Assembly: GCF_000013025.1 (NCBI RefSeq)
Contig: NC_008358.1
Coordinates: 2,356,001-2,420,000, forward strand
DNA from: Hyphomonas neptunium ATCC 15444
Lineage (GTDB): Bacteria; Pseudomonadota; Alphaproteobacteria; Caulobacterales; Hyphomonadaceae
Direction: 5' to 3'
Length of the DNA stretch: 64,000 bases
The position numbers and the translations under genes were made by a program. The notes under the pieces were generated by a model. That model was given only the letters and a program-made list of their open reading frames with translations. It had not been told where the DNA came from and searched no databases. Below, piece by piece: positions 27,112-37,215 of the stretch (positions are counted from its first letter, which is position 1; each line of letters begins with the position of its first letter).

Positions 27112-27837
27112 ATGTCCGGCATGCTCAAATCCGCTTTCGACAAAGAAGAAGACGGCGACGTCATCATCAAGGGGAAGCCAAGCCTGCGTCCGAAGGATGC
27201 GGCAACGCTGATCCTCGTGCGGCGCGACCAGACCCAGCCGCGCGTGCTGATGGGCAAGCGGGCCGGTGGCAGCGCTTTCATGCCCGACAAATACGTGTTC
27301 CCCGGCGGGCGCGTCGACCCGCATGACGGCAAGGCGGTTGCCTGGCAGGAACTGCGCGCAGAGGTCGAGGCAAAGCTGCGGCTGCAGTCACGCCGCCTGC
27401 CCCGCTCGATGGCGCTGACAGCGATTCGCGAACTGTTCGAGGAAACCGGCCTCATCATGGGCCGCTCGGCCGAGATGCCGGACACCTGCCCGGTTGGCTG
27501 GGACGATTTCCACAGGATGGACATCGCGCCTGATCTTGCCCCGCTGACCTTCATCGGCCGCGCCGTGACCCCGCCTTACCGCCCCCGGCGCTTTGACGCG
27601 CGCTTCTTCATGGCCGAGGCCGAAGAAGCGCTGATCGACGAGCGCCCCCCGGTAGACGGGGCGGAGCTCTCGGACCTGCAATGGGTGACGCTGGCGGACG
27701 CCATGAAGCTCGACCTGCCCTCGGTCACCCGGTTCATGCTGGGCGAGATCGGCGAGCGCCTGGCCAAGCCGGATGAGGATCACCGGCCGCCTTACCTGCG
27801 CTGGACCCGCAGCGGGCACCAGACCGACCGGCTGTGA
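27112..27837 (+). CDS. Nudix hydrolase
   Basis: 241 aa. The Nudix box is split by an insertion: PGGRVDPHD near residue 63, then TAIRELFEETGL near 104. That long-insert form is typical of the NUDT7/8/19 and alphaproteobacterial acyl-CoA-type diphosphatases rather than MutT or RppH. The catalytic glutamates of RELFEETG are intact. It hydrolyses a nucleoside diphosphate linked to another moiety; the exact substrate is not decidable here. Follows rnr by 95 bp. Confidence 0.85.
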   Translation: MSGMLKSAFDKEEDGDVIIKGKPSLRPKDAATLILVRRDQTQPRVLMGKRAGGSAFMPDKYVFPGGRVDPHDGKAVAWQELRAEVEAKLRLQSRRLPRSMALTAIRELFEETGLIMGRSAEMPDTCPVGWDDFHRMDIAPDLAPLTFIGRAVTPPYRPRRFDARFFMAEAEEALIDERPPVDGAELSDLQWVTLADAMKLDLPSVTRFMLGEIGERLAKPDEDHRPPYLRWTRSGHQTDRL

Positions 27838-27855
27838 CCGGGCGCTGCCCGGTTT

Positions 27856-27900
27856 TGTCCGGATCTGTCCCGATTTGTCCCAAACTGGCTGAATGTGTCC
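27856..27900 (+). repeat. TGTCC array, 10-bp period
   Basis: TGTCC at 27856, 27866, 27876 and 27896, exactly 10 bp apart, with a decayed copy (TGGCT) filling the 27886 slot and a possible one (TGCCC) at 27846. Same motif, spacing and orientation toward the next gene as the array at 14860-14937. It ends 23 bp before the rpmG -35 element. The 27838-27993 gap otherwise holds only the rpmG promoter and leader. Confidence 0.75.
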
Positions 27901-27923
27901 GGCGCCTGACCGTCTCAGACCGC

Positions 27924-27952
27924 TTGACTTAGGCCCGAAGCCTCGTCAATAA
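27924..27952 (+). promoter_or_regulatory. Candidate rpmG promoter
   Basis: TTGACT (27924-27929), 17 bp, CAATAA (27947-27952); a transcript would start near 27959, giving a 35-nt leader. The TGTCC array occupies about -60 to -105 relative to that start, an activator-type position. Confidence 0.5.
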
Positions 27953-27993
27953 GCGCGTTTTCCAGATTCACCCCTGATCAGAAGGGCCGCGAC

Positions 27994-28161
27994 ATGGCCA
28001 AACCCGCAACCATCAAAATCCGCCTGAATTCCACGGCTGATACCGGCTTTTTCTATGTGACGAAGAAGAACCCGCGCACGATGACCGAGAAAATGGTCCA
28101 GCGGAAGTATGATCCCGTCGCGAAGAAGCACGTCGAGTTCAAAGAAGGCAAGATCAAGTAA
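27994..28161 (+). CDS. rpmG: 50S ribosomal protein L33
   Basis: 55 aa, the normal length for this small protein. Begins [20 protein letters not shown] and continues with [20 protein letters not shown], ending KEGKIK. It lacks the zinc-binding cysteines of the C+ form, so it is the zinc-independent L33 type. AGAAGGG lies 6-9 nt before the ATG. Own promoter and terminator. Confidence 0.97.
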   Translation: MAKPATIKIRLNSTADTGFFYVTKKNPRTMTEKMVQRKYDPVAKKHVEFKEGKIK

Positions 28162-28190
28162 GGTCTTGTTCCTTTTGGAACTTTTCAAAG

Positions 28191-28219
28191 AACCCGCGCT
28201 TTCCGGCGCGGGTTTTTTC
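28191..28219 (+). terminator. rpmG terminator
   Basis: Perfect 9-bp stem AACCCGCGC / GCGCGGGTT with a short loop, followed by TTTTTCTT. It ends 6 bp before the stop of the convergent MFS gene. Confidence 0.92.
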
Positions 28220-28224
28220 TTGGC

Positions 28225-29451
28225 CTAATGCTCTGGCCGCCCCTCATGCAGCCGCCGCGCATCCCGCAGCTTCGGGAACAGGAAGGCCGACAGCCCCGCC
28301 ACGCCCACTGCCGCGATTCCCCCCGCCACCACGGTAAACACCGGCCCCAGCGCCGCCGCCATGAACCCGGCCCGCGTCTCCCCCAACTCATTGGAGGCGC
28401 CCACGAAGATCGAGTTCACCGCATTCACCCGCCCCCGCACCGTATCCGGCGTCCAGATCTGCACCAGAATCTCGCGGACATAGACCGACACCATGTCGAA
28501 CCCGCCCACAAACATCAGGGCGAGGATGGAGAGCCAGGCAAGCGTTGAGGCGCCGAACACAGCGGTTGCCAAGCCGAAGAAGGCCACGGAGACGAGCAAG
28601 ATCCACCCCGCATAATCCCGGATCGGGAACGCGGTAATGATGGCGATGGCAATGATGGCGCCAACGCCCGGCGCCGCGCGCAGCAGGCCGAGGCCCATTT
28701 CGCCCACATCGAGAATGTCGCGCGCATAGACCGGCATCAGGGCGATCGCTCCGCCCAGCAGCACGGCGAACAGGTCCAGCGTGATCGCGCCCAGGACGAT
28801 CTTCTCCTTCCAGATATAGCTGAAGCCCCCAAGGAGGCTGGAAAGGGTCGTAGGGGCCTTGTCGACCTTCTGGACGGGCTTGGGGATCGTCAGGATGAGC
28901 GTGGCGCCCACGGCAAAGAGCGTCGTGGCGGTGCCATAGGCGGCCATGGGCGAGAGGCCGTAAAGCAGCCCCCCGGCGACCGGCCCGGCAATGGTGGCCA
29001 GCTGCCAGGACGAGGAAATCCACCCCACCGCATTGGGAAACACTTCCTTGGGCACGAGGTTGACCGCAAGGCTGGTCGAGGCCGGCCCATAGAAGGCGCG
29101 CGCCACACCAAACATCGTGAGCACGCTTAGCACCAGGACGGGCGCAAACTGGTCCGTTGTGGCGAGGAAGAGGATCGTGCCGGCGCAGGCCATCATCAGC
29201 AGCATGGCACATGCCATCACAAGGCGGCGGCCGAGCCGGTCTGCGGCATTGCCGGTGACCACGACGAGGCAGAGCGCCGGCAGGAACTGGACGAGGCCGA
29301 TCCAGCCGAGCAGCGCCGGATCGCGCGTAGCGTCATAGATCTGCCAGCCAACCGCGACCGAGAGCACCTGAACCGAAAAAGAGGTGAAGAAGCGCGAGAT
29401 GAAATAGCGGGTATAGGACGAATACCGGAACGCTTCGAAACGGTCAGACAT
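28225..29451 (-). CDS. MFS transporter, EntS/MFS_3-like
   Basis: 408 aa with about 12 hydrophobic segments. N-terminus FRYSSYTRYFISRFFTSFSVQVLSVAVGWQIYDATRD; the motif A-like loop GNAADRLGRRLVM lies between TM2 and TM3. The proton-driven MFS_3 group includes the enterobactin exporter EntS and various drug exporters. No siderophore or regulator gene is adjacent, so the cargo is unknown. Convergent with rpmG. Confidence 0.85.
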   Translation of the reverse strand: MSDRFEAFRYSSYTRYFISRFFTSFSVQVLSVAVGWQIYDATRDPALLGWIGLVQFLPALCLVVVTGNAADRLGRRLVMACAMLLMMACAGTILFLATTDQFAPVLVLSVLTMFGVARAFYGPASTSLAVNLVPKEVFPNAVGWISSSWQLATIAGPVAGGLLYGLSPMAAYGTATTLFAVGATLILTIPKPVQKVDKAPTTLSSLLGGFSYIWKEKIVLGAITLDLFAVLLGGAIALMPVYARDILDVGEMGLGLLRAAPGVGAIIAIAIITAFPIRDYAGWILLVSVAFFGLATAVFGASTLAWLSILALMFVGGFDMVSVYVREILVQIWTPDTVRGRVNAVNSIFVGASNELGETRAGFMAAALGPVFTVVAGGIAAVGVAGLSAFLFPKLRDARRLHEGRPEH

Positions 29452-29512
29452 GAACGCGCAGGCTCCAGTATGGCTGGTCAGCCGCTGTGGGCCGCTAGCG
29501 CGCCCAAGTCAA

Positions 29513-30876
<1,364 letters not shown>

Positions 30877-30880
<4 letters not shown>

Positions 30881-31269
30881 GCCGCCGGTTCCTTGGGCAT
30901 CAGCGCTTCAACGGCGCGGATGAAGGAGGCAATCTGGATCGGCTTGGAGAGATAGCCCTCGCAACCGGCTTCACGCACGCGCTGCTCATCGGCGCGCATG
31001 GCAAAGGCGGTGACGGCGAGGACGGGAATATGGGCGACTTTCTTGTCGTCCTTCAGCCAGCGGGTGATGTCGAGGCCCGACACTTCCGGCAGCTGGATGT
31101 CCATGATGATGAGGTCGGGAAGCTCCTTGCGAGCAATTTCCACGGCTTTGGCCCCATCACGGCACTGAAAGGTCGTGAAGCCGTATGCGCCCAACAGGTC
31201 GCAAAAGAGGCGCATGTTGAGTTCATTGTCCTCAACAACAAGCACCTTTCCGGATCGCTTCTTGACCAT
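30877..31269 (-). CDS. divK: Single-domain response regulator DivK
   Basis: 130 aa from ATG 31269; an in-frame TTG just before it is less likely. Only a receiver domain: acidic pair VVEDNELNMRLF, phospho-acceptor Asp57 in LIIMDIQLPEVSGLD, Thr in VLAVTAFAM, and Lys in GYLSKPIQI. In Caulobacter DivK~P controls the DivL/CckA pathway and so CtrA activity, and signals to DivJ and PleC. It is upstream of pleD in the same transcript, the order known from Caulobacter. A CtrA-like box lies 67 bp upstream. Confidence 0.95.
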
Positions 31270-31335
31270 CAAAATCCGATTAGTTGACGATTCGCGCGGG
31301 CGTGGATGCGCCAGCTTCAGCTATACTGCAAATTA

Positions 31336-31350
31336 TTAACGCGCCTTTAC
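31336..31350 (-). promoter_or_regulatory. CtrA-like box upstream of divK
   Basis: TTAA-N7-TTAC on the plus strand (GTAA-N7-TTAA on the minus strand), one mismatch from the CtrA consensus TTAA-N7-TTAA. It lies 67-81 bp from the divK start, on the divergent side from dinB. Caulobacter divK is a known CtrA target, which makes the site plausible; it remains inference. Confidence 0.4.
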
Positions 31351-31383
31351 GCCTGCCGCAGGGCGTGTTTGCGGCGACGGCGG

Positions 31384-31398
31384 GAACATGGCAGGAAC
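31384..31398 (+). promoter_or_regulatory. LexA (SOS) box of dinB
   Basis: GAAC-ATGGCAG-GAAC, a perfect match to the alphaproteobacterial direct-repeat LexA site GTTC-N7-GTTC read from the other strand. It ends 9 bp before the dinB start codon, where a bound repressor would block transcription start or elongation. Confidence 0.75.
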
Positions 31399-31407
31399 AC
31401 GTCTGTC

Positions 31408-32682
31408 ATGTCGAGTCTTTGCCGCGATTGCCAGTACAGGTCCGAGGCGGAACTCACCGCCTGCCCCGCCTGTGGCAGCCGCAGGATCGTCTCTCACGCC
31501 GCCCTTTTCAGCCTGACAATCGCGCATGTGGACTGTGACGCCTTCTACGCTTCTGTAGAAAAGCGAGATAATCCAACGCTTAAGGACAAGCCCCTGATCG
31601 TGGGCGGAGGCCAGCGGGGCGTGGTGACGACCTGCTGCTACATTGCCCGGCTTTATGGCGTGCGCTCGGCCATGCCCATGTTCAAGGCACTGAAAGCCTG
31701 CCCGGACGCGGTTGTGGTGCCGCCAGACTTCCGGAAATACCGGGAAGCGGCCAAAGCGATTCGCGCCGAAATGGACCATCTCACGCCCCTCGTGCAGCAG
31801 GTTTCCATCGATGAGGCCTATCTGGACCTGTCCGGAACGGACCGCCTCCACGGCGCCCCGCCGGCTGCCAGCCTCGCCCGGCTGGCCAAAAACGTGGAAC
31901 GGGAAGTGGGCGTGACGGTCTCCGTCGGCCTCTCCTCCAACAAATTCCTCGCCAAGACGGCCAGCGAACTCGACAAGCCGCGCGGCTTTGCCATCATCGC
32001 GCCGGAGGAGGCCGAAGCCTTCCTGGCACCCCATCCGGTCGGCTTCCTGCACGGGGTTGGCCCGAAATTCGCCGAGTCGCTTAACAAGGACGGCTTCTAC
32101 ACCATTGAGGACATCCAGAAGGCGGACCTTAAAAGCCTGATCCGGCGCTATGGCGAAACCGGCGACTGGCTCAAACGCTGCGCCCATGGCCGAGACAACC
32201 GGAAAGTGAACCCGCATGAAGACCGCAAATCGGTCTCCAGCGAGACGACCTTCTTCGAGGACACTGCCGACATCGGCATTCTGGAGGATCACCTCTGGCG
32301 CCTCAGCGTGAAAACCGCTGACCGGGCCAAGGCCGAAGGCGTCTCAGGCCGCGTGGTGACGCTGAAACTGAAAACCTCAGACTTCCACCCGCTGACCCGC
32401 CGCCTGTCCCTCACCGAGCCGACACAGCTGGCCCAGGTGGTGTTCCGGGCGTCCCGGCCCCTGCTGCTGAAGGAAGCCACCGGCCGCGTGAAATACCGGC
32501 TGATCGGCGTTGGCCTGTCAGACCTGTCGGACTTCCGCGCTGATGGCACCGATCTCATCGACCCCAAAGTCGCCAAACGCGCCGCCGCCGAACGCGCCTC
32601 CGACCAGGCCCGCGCCAAGTTCGGCACCGGCGCTGTCGTGACCGGACGAGCTGCAAAATACATCCGGAAACCTGAGGGCTGA
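31408..32682 (+). CDS. dinB: DNA polymerase IV (Y family) with N-terminal zinc ribbon
   Basis: 424 aa from ATG 31408. Translesion polymerase. The catalytic domain starts at IAHVDCDAFYASVEKRDNP; the second acidic pair is VSIDEAYLDLS, the finger/thumb region SVGLSSNKFLAKTASELDKP, and the little-finger domain follows. Residues 1-30 form an extension absent from E. coli DinB with two cysteine pairs (CRDC and CPACGS), a probable zinc ribbon. No C-terminal QLxLF-type clamp motif is obvious. SOS control is indicated by the LexA box at the start. Confidence 0.93.
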   Translation: MSSLCRDCQYRSEAELTACPACGSRRIVSHAALFSLTIAHVDCDAFYASVEKRDNPTLKDKPLIVGGGQRGVVTTCCYIARLYGVRSAMPMFKALKACPDAVVVPPDFRKYREAAKAIRAEMDHLTPLVQQVSIDEAYLDLSGTDRLHGAPPAASLARLAKNVEREVGVTVSVGLSSNKFLAKTASELDKPRGFAIIAPEEAEAFLAPHPVGFLHGVGPKFAESLNKDGFYTIEDIQKADLKSLIRRYGETGDWLKRCAHGRDNRKVNPHEDRKSVSSETTFFEDTADIGILEDHLWRLSVKTADRAKAEGVSGRVVTLKLKTSDFHPLTRRLSLTEPTQLAQVVFRASRPLLLKEATGRVKYRLIGVGLSDLSDFRADGTDLIDPKVAKRAAAERASDQARAKFGTGAVVTGRAAKYIRKPEG

Positions 32683-32737
32683 CTCTGCCTTTGCGGCAGG
32701 TTAGGACGGGCGCGAAGACTTTACAGGAGCTGCCCCC

Positions 32738-33199
32738 ATGTCCACGCCCGAAGCCCGCCTTGAAGCCCTTGGCATCGTTCTGCCGACCCCGATGAAACCG
32801 GTTGCCACCTACGTGCCCTTCGTCATCACCGGCAACATGCTGTTCGTTTCCGGCCAGGTCTCGGCGACGGCGGAAGGCCGCATCCTTGGCCGCCTGGGCG
32901 AGAATATGGAGCTTTCCGCCGGCCAGCAGGCCGCGCGCGTCTGCGGTATCAACCTCATCTCGCAGGCCAAGGCCGCTGTGGGCGAGCTTTCCCGCATCAA
33001 GCGCGTCGTCAAGCTGGGCGGGTTCGTCAACTCTGCGCCGAGCTTCATCGACATTCCGCAGGTGGTGAATGGCTGCTCGGACCTGATGGTCGAGGTGTTC
33101 GGGCCGGAAGTGGGCGCGCATGCCCGCTCGGCCGTGGCCTGCCCGACCCTGCCGCTCGGTGTGGCCGTTGAAGTCGACGCGATCTTCGAGATCGCCTGA
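32738..33199 (+). CDS. RidA family protein
   Basis: 153 aa of the YjgF/YER057c/UK114 family, about 25 residues longer than RidA itself at the N-terminus. LFVSGQVSATAEGRI, the long LGGFVNSAPSFID loop and HARSAVACPTLPLGVAVEVD are visible; the Arg of ARSAV corresponds to the residue that binds the imine carboxylate in RidA. The long-loop subgroup may not be a true 2-aminoacrylate deaminase. AGGAG lies 6-10 nt before the ATG. The next gene starts 8 bp downstream. Confidence 0.88.
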   Translation: MSTPEARLEALGIVLPTPMKPVATYVPFVITGNMLFVSGQVSATAEGRILGRLGENMELSAGQQAARVCGINLISQAKAAVGELSRIKRVVKLGGFVNSAPSFIDIPQVVNGCSDLMVEVFGPEVGAHARSAVACPTLPLGVAVEVDAIFEIA

Positions 33200-33207
33200 G
33201 GCACAAA

Positions 33208-33942
33208 ATGGCCCGCCCCTTTGCCCTGAAGGACTTTGCCTACGCCCATCGCGGGCTGTGGACGAAAGACGGTCTGCCGGAGAATTCCCTCGGCAGCTTC
33301 AGCGCAGCGGCGGACGCCGGCCTCGGCATCGAGCTGGACCTGCGCCCCTCGGCCGATGGCGAGGTGATGGTGTTCCATGACCCGTTATTGCAGCGCATGA
33401 CCGGCGCTGAGGGACAGTTCGAGAACTTTCCGGCCAGCACGCTCAAAACCCACCGCCTGAATGGCGGGGACGAGCCGGTGCCCTCGTTTGACGATCTCCT
33501 CTCCTTCTGGCCTCAGGATCTGCCGGTGCTGGCGGAGATGAAGATCGATGGCAGCACTGATCCGATGGCCTTCGCGCAGACAGTCGGCGCGCGGCTGATG
33601 GACTGGCCGGGCCTCGCCGCCGCAATGAGTTTTTCCGACATTGCCGTGCGCGCGCTGCCCGACGGGCTGATGCGGGGGCAGCTGATCGGACCGAGCAACC
33701 AGTTCGGGGACGCCTATTTTGACAGCTTTGCCCGGCGCGCCATGGCCGATGGCATCGATTACCTCGCCGTCCACTATACCGACGCGGCGCGCGCTGCGGC
33801 CGCCACGGCGGACCGCGGCATGCCTGTCGTCGTCTGGACGGTGCGCACGGAGGCCGATCTGGCCGCCCTGAAACCCTACGGCGCCGCGATAATCTTCGAA
33901 CACTTCAGCCCGGCGCTGGCGCTGGACGCCATCGCGCCCTAG
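33208..33942 (+). CDS. Glycerophosphodiester phosphodiesterase
   Basis: 244 aa of the GDPD TIM-barrel family, which hydrolyses glycerophosphodiesters to glycerol-3-phosphate and an alcohol. Catalytic and metal residues are visible: AHRGLW, PENSLGSF, ELDLRPSADG and VFHDPLLQR. No signal peptide, so cytoplasmic like UgpQ. It follows the RidA gene by 8 bp and precedes the DUF482 gene by 11 bp, suggesting one transcript. Confidence 0.9.
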   Translation: MARPFALKDFAYAHRGLWTKDGLPENSLGSFSAAADAGLGIELDLRPSADGEVMVFHDPLLQRMTGAEGQFENFPASTLKTHRLNGGDEPVPSFDDLLSFWPQDLPVLAEMKIDGSTDPMAFAQTVGARLMDWPGLAAAMSFSDIAVRALPDGLMRGQLIGPSNQFGDAYFDSFARRAMADGIDYLAVHYTDAARAAAATADRGMPVVVWTVRTEADLAALKPYGAAIIFEHFSPALALDAIAP

Positions 33943-33953
33943 ATTTGAGGGCC

Positions 33954-35114
33954 ATGGACGCTGCCCTCCCCCAGATAACTTCCGTCTCCTCCCTCGCCGG
34001 CATTGATCCGGCCGAGTGGAATGCTGTCGCCAACCCGCCCGGCCTGCCTTACGATCCGTTCGTGAGCTGGGAGTTCCTTGAGGCTATGGAAAGCTCCGGC
34101 GCGGCCACCCCGCGCACCGGCTGGCGCGGCGGACATATCCTCGTGCGCGATGGCAATGACCGCCTGCGCGGCGCCATGCCGATGTGGTTCAAATATCATT
34201 CGCGCGGCGAATTCGTGTTCGACCAGTCCTGGGCCGAAGCCTGGCAGCGGGCAGGCGGGGAGTATTACCCCAAGCTGCTCTGCGCCGTCCCGTTCACCCC
34301 GGTCACCGGCCGCCGCCGCCTCGTTGCGCCGGGGCCAGACGCGGAGCTTTACCGCGCCGCCCTGCTCGACGGGGCGCTTCAGCTGGCCGAGCAGACGGGC
34401 GTATCGTCCCTCCACATCAACTTCATCGAGGACGAAGAAGCTCCGCTGTTTGAGAAAGCCGGCTTCCTTTCCCGCACCGATCAGCAGTTTCACTGGCGAA
34501 ATGACGGGTACGGATCATTTGACGATTTCCTCGCCAGTCTCTCCTCGGAGAAACGCAAGAACCTGCGCAAGGAGCGCGCCAAGGCGCAGGCGGGCCTCAC
34601 CTTCCGCCATGTGCAGGGTGAGGAGATCGCCGAAGACCATCTCGACATCTTCTTCGAGTTCTACATGGACACGGGCAACCGCAAATGGGGCTCGCCCTAT
34701 CTGACGCGCAAATCTTTCTCCATCCTCCGGGAACGGATGGCCAAGGACATTCTCTTCATCTTTGCCTGTGAGGGGGATGAGATCATCGCCGGGGCCATGA
34801 ACCTTGTCGGCTCCGAGACGCTCTACGGCCGCTATTGGGGCACGCTCGACGCGCGCCCGATGCTGCATTTCGAGACCTGCTATTACCAGGCCATCGATTA
34901 CGCCATCAAGCATGGCCTCAAGACCGTTGAAGCCGGCGCGCAGGGCGGCCACAAGCTCGCGCGCGGCTACGCGCCTGTTCTCACCCATTCGGCCCACTGG
35001 ATTGCGCATCCGGGGTTTCGCGACGCTGTCTCCGATTACCTTGAGCGCGAGCGCGCAGCGGTTGACGAAGACATGAACTATTTGCGAGATCGAACTCCGT
35101 TCAGGAAAGAATAG
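33954..35114 (+). CDS. FemAB/GNAT-like protein (DUF482, COG3146)
   Basis: 386 aa. The family is distantly related to FemX/FemAB peptidyl transferases and contains a GNAT-like fold. Visible: PYDPFVSWEFLEAMESSG, MPMWFKYHSRGEFVFDQSWA, the central KRKNLRKERAKAQ stretch and LYGRYWGTLDARPMLHFETCYYQ near residue 300. The biochemical function is not established. ATG 33954 was chosen over an in-frame TTG 9 nt upstream; GAGGG lies between the two. Confidence 0.8.
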   Translation: MDAALPQITSVSSLAGIDPAEWNAVANPPGLPYDPFVSWEFLEAMESSGAATPRTGWRGGHILVRDGNDRLRGAMPMWFKYHSRGEFVFDQSWAEAWQRAGGEYYPKLLCAVPFTPVTGRRRLVAPGPDAELYRAALLDGALQLAEQTGVSSLHINFIEDEEAPLFEKAGFLSRTDQQFHWRNDGYGSFDDFLASLSSEKRKNLRKERAKAQAGLTFRHVQGEEIAEDHLDIFFEFYMDTGNRKWGSPYLTRKSFSILRERMAKDILFIFACEGDEIIAGAMNLVGSETLYGRYWGTLDARPMLHFETCYYQAIDYAIKHGLKTVEAGAQGGHKLARGYAPVLTHSAHWIAHPGFRDAVSDYLERERAAVDEDMNYLRDRTPFRKE

Positions 35115-35122
35115 TAGATCAC

Positions 35123-35557
35123 ATGACCCTTCACGCAGCCTACGACCCAGACAACATCTTTGCGAAAATCCTGCGCGGCGACATGCCGAGCCTGAAAGTG
35201 TTCGAGGATGATGTTGCCCTCGCCTTCATGGACGTGTTCCCGCAGAGCGAAGGCCATACGCTGGTGATCCCCAAAGGCATCCAGGCGCGCAACTTCCTCG
35301 ACATTCCACCCGATTATCTGGGCAGCTACATGCTGCGCGTGCAGCGGATCGCCAAGGCAGTGGAGTGGGGCCTGAAGCCTGACGGGCTGCGTGTCATGCA
35401 GTTCAACGGCGCCTCTGCGGGGCAGACGGTCTTCCACCTGCATTTCCATGTCATTCCGGCCTGGGACGGCAAGGAACTTGGCCGCCACGGAACCGGCACG
35501 ATGGCCAAGCCCGAGGAGCTGGAGCCGATTGCAGCAAAGATACGGGCAGCGGTTTGA
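35123..35557 (+). CDS. HIT family nucleotide hydrolase
   Basis: 144 aa with the histidine triad HLHFHVIPAW near residue 108 and the usual N-terminus IFAKILRGDMPSLKVFEDD. HIT proteins hydrolyse nucleoside phosphoramidates, adenylated amines or diadenosine polyphosphates; the substrate is not defined here. Starts 8 bp after the DUF482 gene. Last gene of the dinB-side run. Confidence 0.93.
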   Translation: MTLHAAYDPDNIFAKILRGDMPSLKVFEDDVALAFMDVFPQSEGHTLVIPKGIQARNFLDIPPDYLGSYMLRVQRIAKAVEWGLKPDGLRVMQFNGASAGQTVFHLHFHVIPAWDGKELGRHGTGTMAKPEELEPIAAKIRAAV

Positions 35558-35564
35558 GGCTGTC

Positions 35565-35601
35565 TTAAGCCCCCTCGCCCCTCCGGGGAGAGGGGGCTTA
35601 A
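35565..35601. terminator. Strong hairpin between HIT gene and gatB
   Basis: Perfect 12-bp inverted repeat TTAAGCCCCCTC / GAGGGGGCTTAA with a GC-rich 13-nt loop, located between convergent stops. There is no T-tract, so it may be a repeat-family hairpin working as a Rho-assisted, bidirectional 3' end. Confidence 0.55.
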
Positions 35602-35614
35602 GGGGGGAGACGGG

Positions 35615-37123
35615 TCAAATGCCCAGCTTAGCCTTCAGAATATCGTTCACAGCCTTCGGATTGGCCTTGCCGCCCGAAGCTTTCATCACCTGACCGACAA
35701 ACCAGCCAAGCGTCTGCGGCTTGTCTTTCACCTTGGCGACCTGATCGGGATTGGCCGCGATGATTTCATCGACGACCTTCTCGATCGCGCCGGTATCGGT
35801 GACCTGTTTCAGCCCGTGCTTCTCCACGATGGCAGCCGCCTCGCCCTCGCCCGCAATCATCCGGGCAAAGACATCCTTGGCGATCTTGCCGCTGATCGTG
35901 TCGTTCGAGATCAGCTCGATCAGCCCACCGAGCGCTTCGGCCGAAACCGGGCTCTCTGAAAGCTCTAGGCCTTCCTTGTTGAGATAGCCGAACAGCTCCT
36001 GCGTCACCCAGTTGGCGGTGAGCTTCGCGTCGCGGCCCTTGGCAGCTTCCTCAAAGAAGGCCGCCTTGTCGGCGTCAGAGGTCAGCACGCCTGCGTCATA
36101 GCGGGAGAGACCGTAATCCTTTTCGAACCGCGCGCGCTTCTGGTCTGGCAGCTCGGGCAGCGAGGCACGGATCTCTTCGATCCAGGCCTGCTCGACTTCC
36201 AAAGGCAGAAGATCCGGGTCCGGAAAATAGCGGTAGTCATGCGCGTCTTCCTTCGAGCGCATGGAGCGGGTCTCGCCCTTCACCGGATCGAACAGCCGGG
36301 TCTCCTGATCCACCTTGCCACCGCCCTCGATGATCTCGATCTGGCGGTGGGCCTCATATTCGATGGCCTGCTGGATGAAGCGGTAGGAGTTCATGTTCTT
36401 GAGCTCGCAGCGCGTGCCCAGATGTTTGAAATCGCCGGTCTCGCGGAACTTCTCATACTGGCCCGGCTTGCACACCGAAACGTTCACGTCGGCGCGCAGG
36501 TTGCCCTTCTCCATGTCGCCGTCACAGGTACCCAGCGCGATCACGATGGCGCGCAGCTTCTTGACATACGCAGCCGCTTCCGCCGGCGAACGGATGTCGG
36601 GCTTGGAGACGATCTCCATCAGCGCCACGCCCGAGCGGTTGAGGTCCACATAGGTCGAGTTGGGGTCCATGTCGTGGATCGACTTGCCCGCGTCCTGTTC
36701 CAGGTGCAGGCGCTCGATACGGCAAGGGAAGGCATAATCCTCCTTGCCCGGCACCTCGACATCCACCTCAATCTCGCCCTCGCCCACGATAGGGTGGGCA
36801 AACTGGCTGATCTGATAGCCCTGCGGCAGGTCAGGATAGAAATAGTTCTTCCGGTCGAAACGGCTGTAGGTATTGATCTGCGCCTTCAGGCCAAGCCCGG
36901 TGCGGATCGCCTGCTCCACGCAGAATTTGTTGATGACCGGCAGCATGCCCGGCATCGCGGCGTCCACGAGCGAGACGTTGCAGTTGGGGTCTGCGCCAAA
37001 GGTGGTGGACGCGCCGGAGAACAGCTTGGCGTTGGAGGCCACCTGCGCATGGATTTCGAGCCCCATGACGACTTCCCAGTCGCCGGTTTCGCCTTTGATG
37101 CGGAAGGGGGTGCGCTCGGTCAT
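35615..37123 (-). CDS. gatB: Asp-tRNA(Asn)/Glu-tRNA(Gln) amidotransferase subunit B
   Basis: 502 aa. The tRNA-binding and kinase subunit of GatCAB. Visible: [21 protein letters not shown] at the N-terminus, [36 protein letters not shown] and [14 protein letters not shown], with the C-terminal YqeY/tail domain ([18 protein letters not shown]). It phosphorylates the tRNA-bound Asp or Glu, and GatA supplies ammonia. Downstream of gatA on the same strand, with a small membrane protein gene between them. Confidence 0.97.
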   Translation of the reverse strand: MTERTPFRIKGETGDWEVVMGLEIHAQVASNAKLFSGASTTFGADPNCNVSLVDAAMPGMLPVINKFCVEQAIRTGLGLKAQINTYSRFDRKNYFYPDLPQGYQISQFAHPIVGEGEIEVDVEVPGKEDYAFPCRIERLHLEQDAGKSIHDMDPNSTYVDLNRSGVALMEIVSKPDIRSPAEAAAYVKKLRAIVIALGTCDGDMEKGNLRADVNVSVCKPGQYEKFRETGDFKHLGTRCELKNMNSYRFIQQAIEYEAHRQIEIIEGGGKVDQETRLFDPVKGETRSMRSKEDAHDYRYFPDPDLLPLEVEQAWIEEIRASLPELPDQKRARFEKDYGLSRYDAGVLTSDADKAAFFEEAAKGRDAKLTANWVTQELFGYLNKEGLELSESPVSAEALGGLIELISNDTISGKIAKDVFARMIAGEGEAAAIVEKHGLKQVTDTGAIEKVVDEIIAANPDQVAKVKDKPQTLGWFVGQVMKASGGKANPKAVNDILKAKLGI

Positions 37124-37215
37124 CGCTTCTCTCAGGATTATAAGGTTTGTGGCGCCCTTCTAAGGGCAGCCGGGCAGGCTTGTCGAGACGGCGAACTGGC
37201 GCGCCGCCGGGCGGA

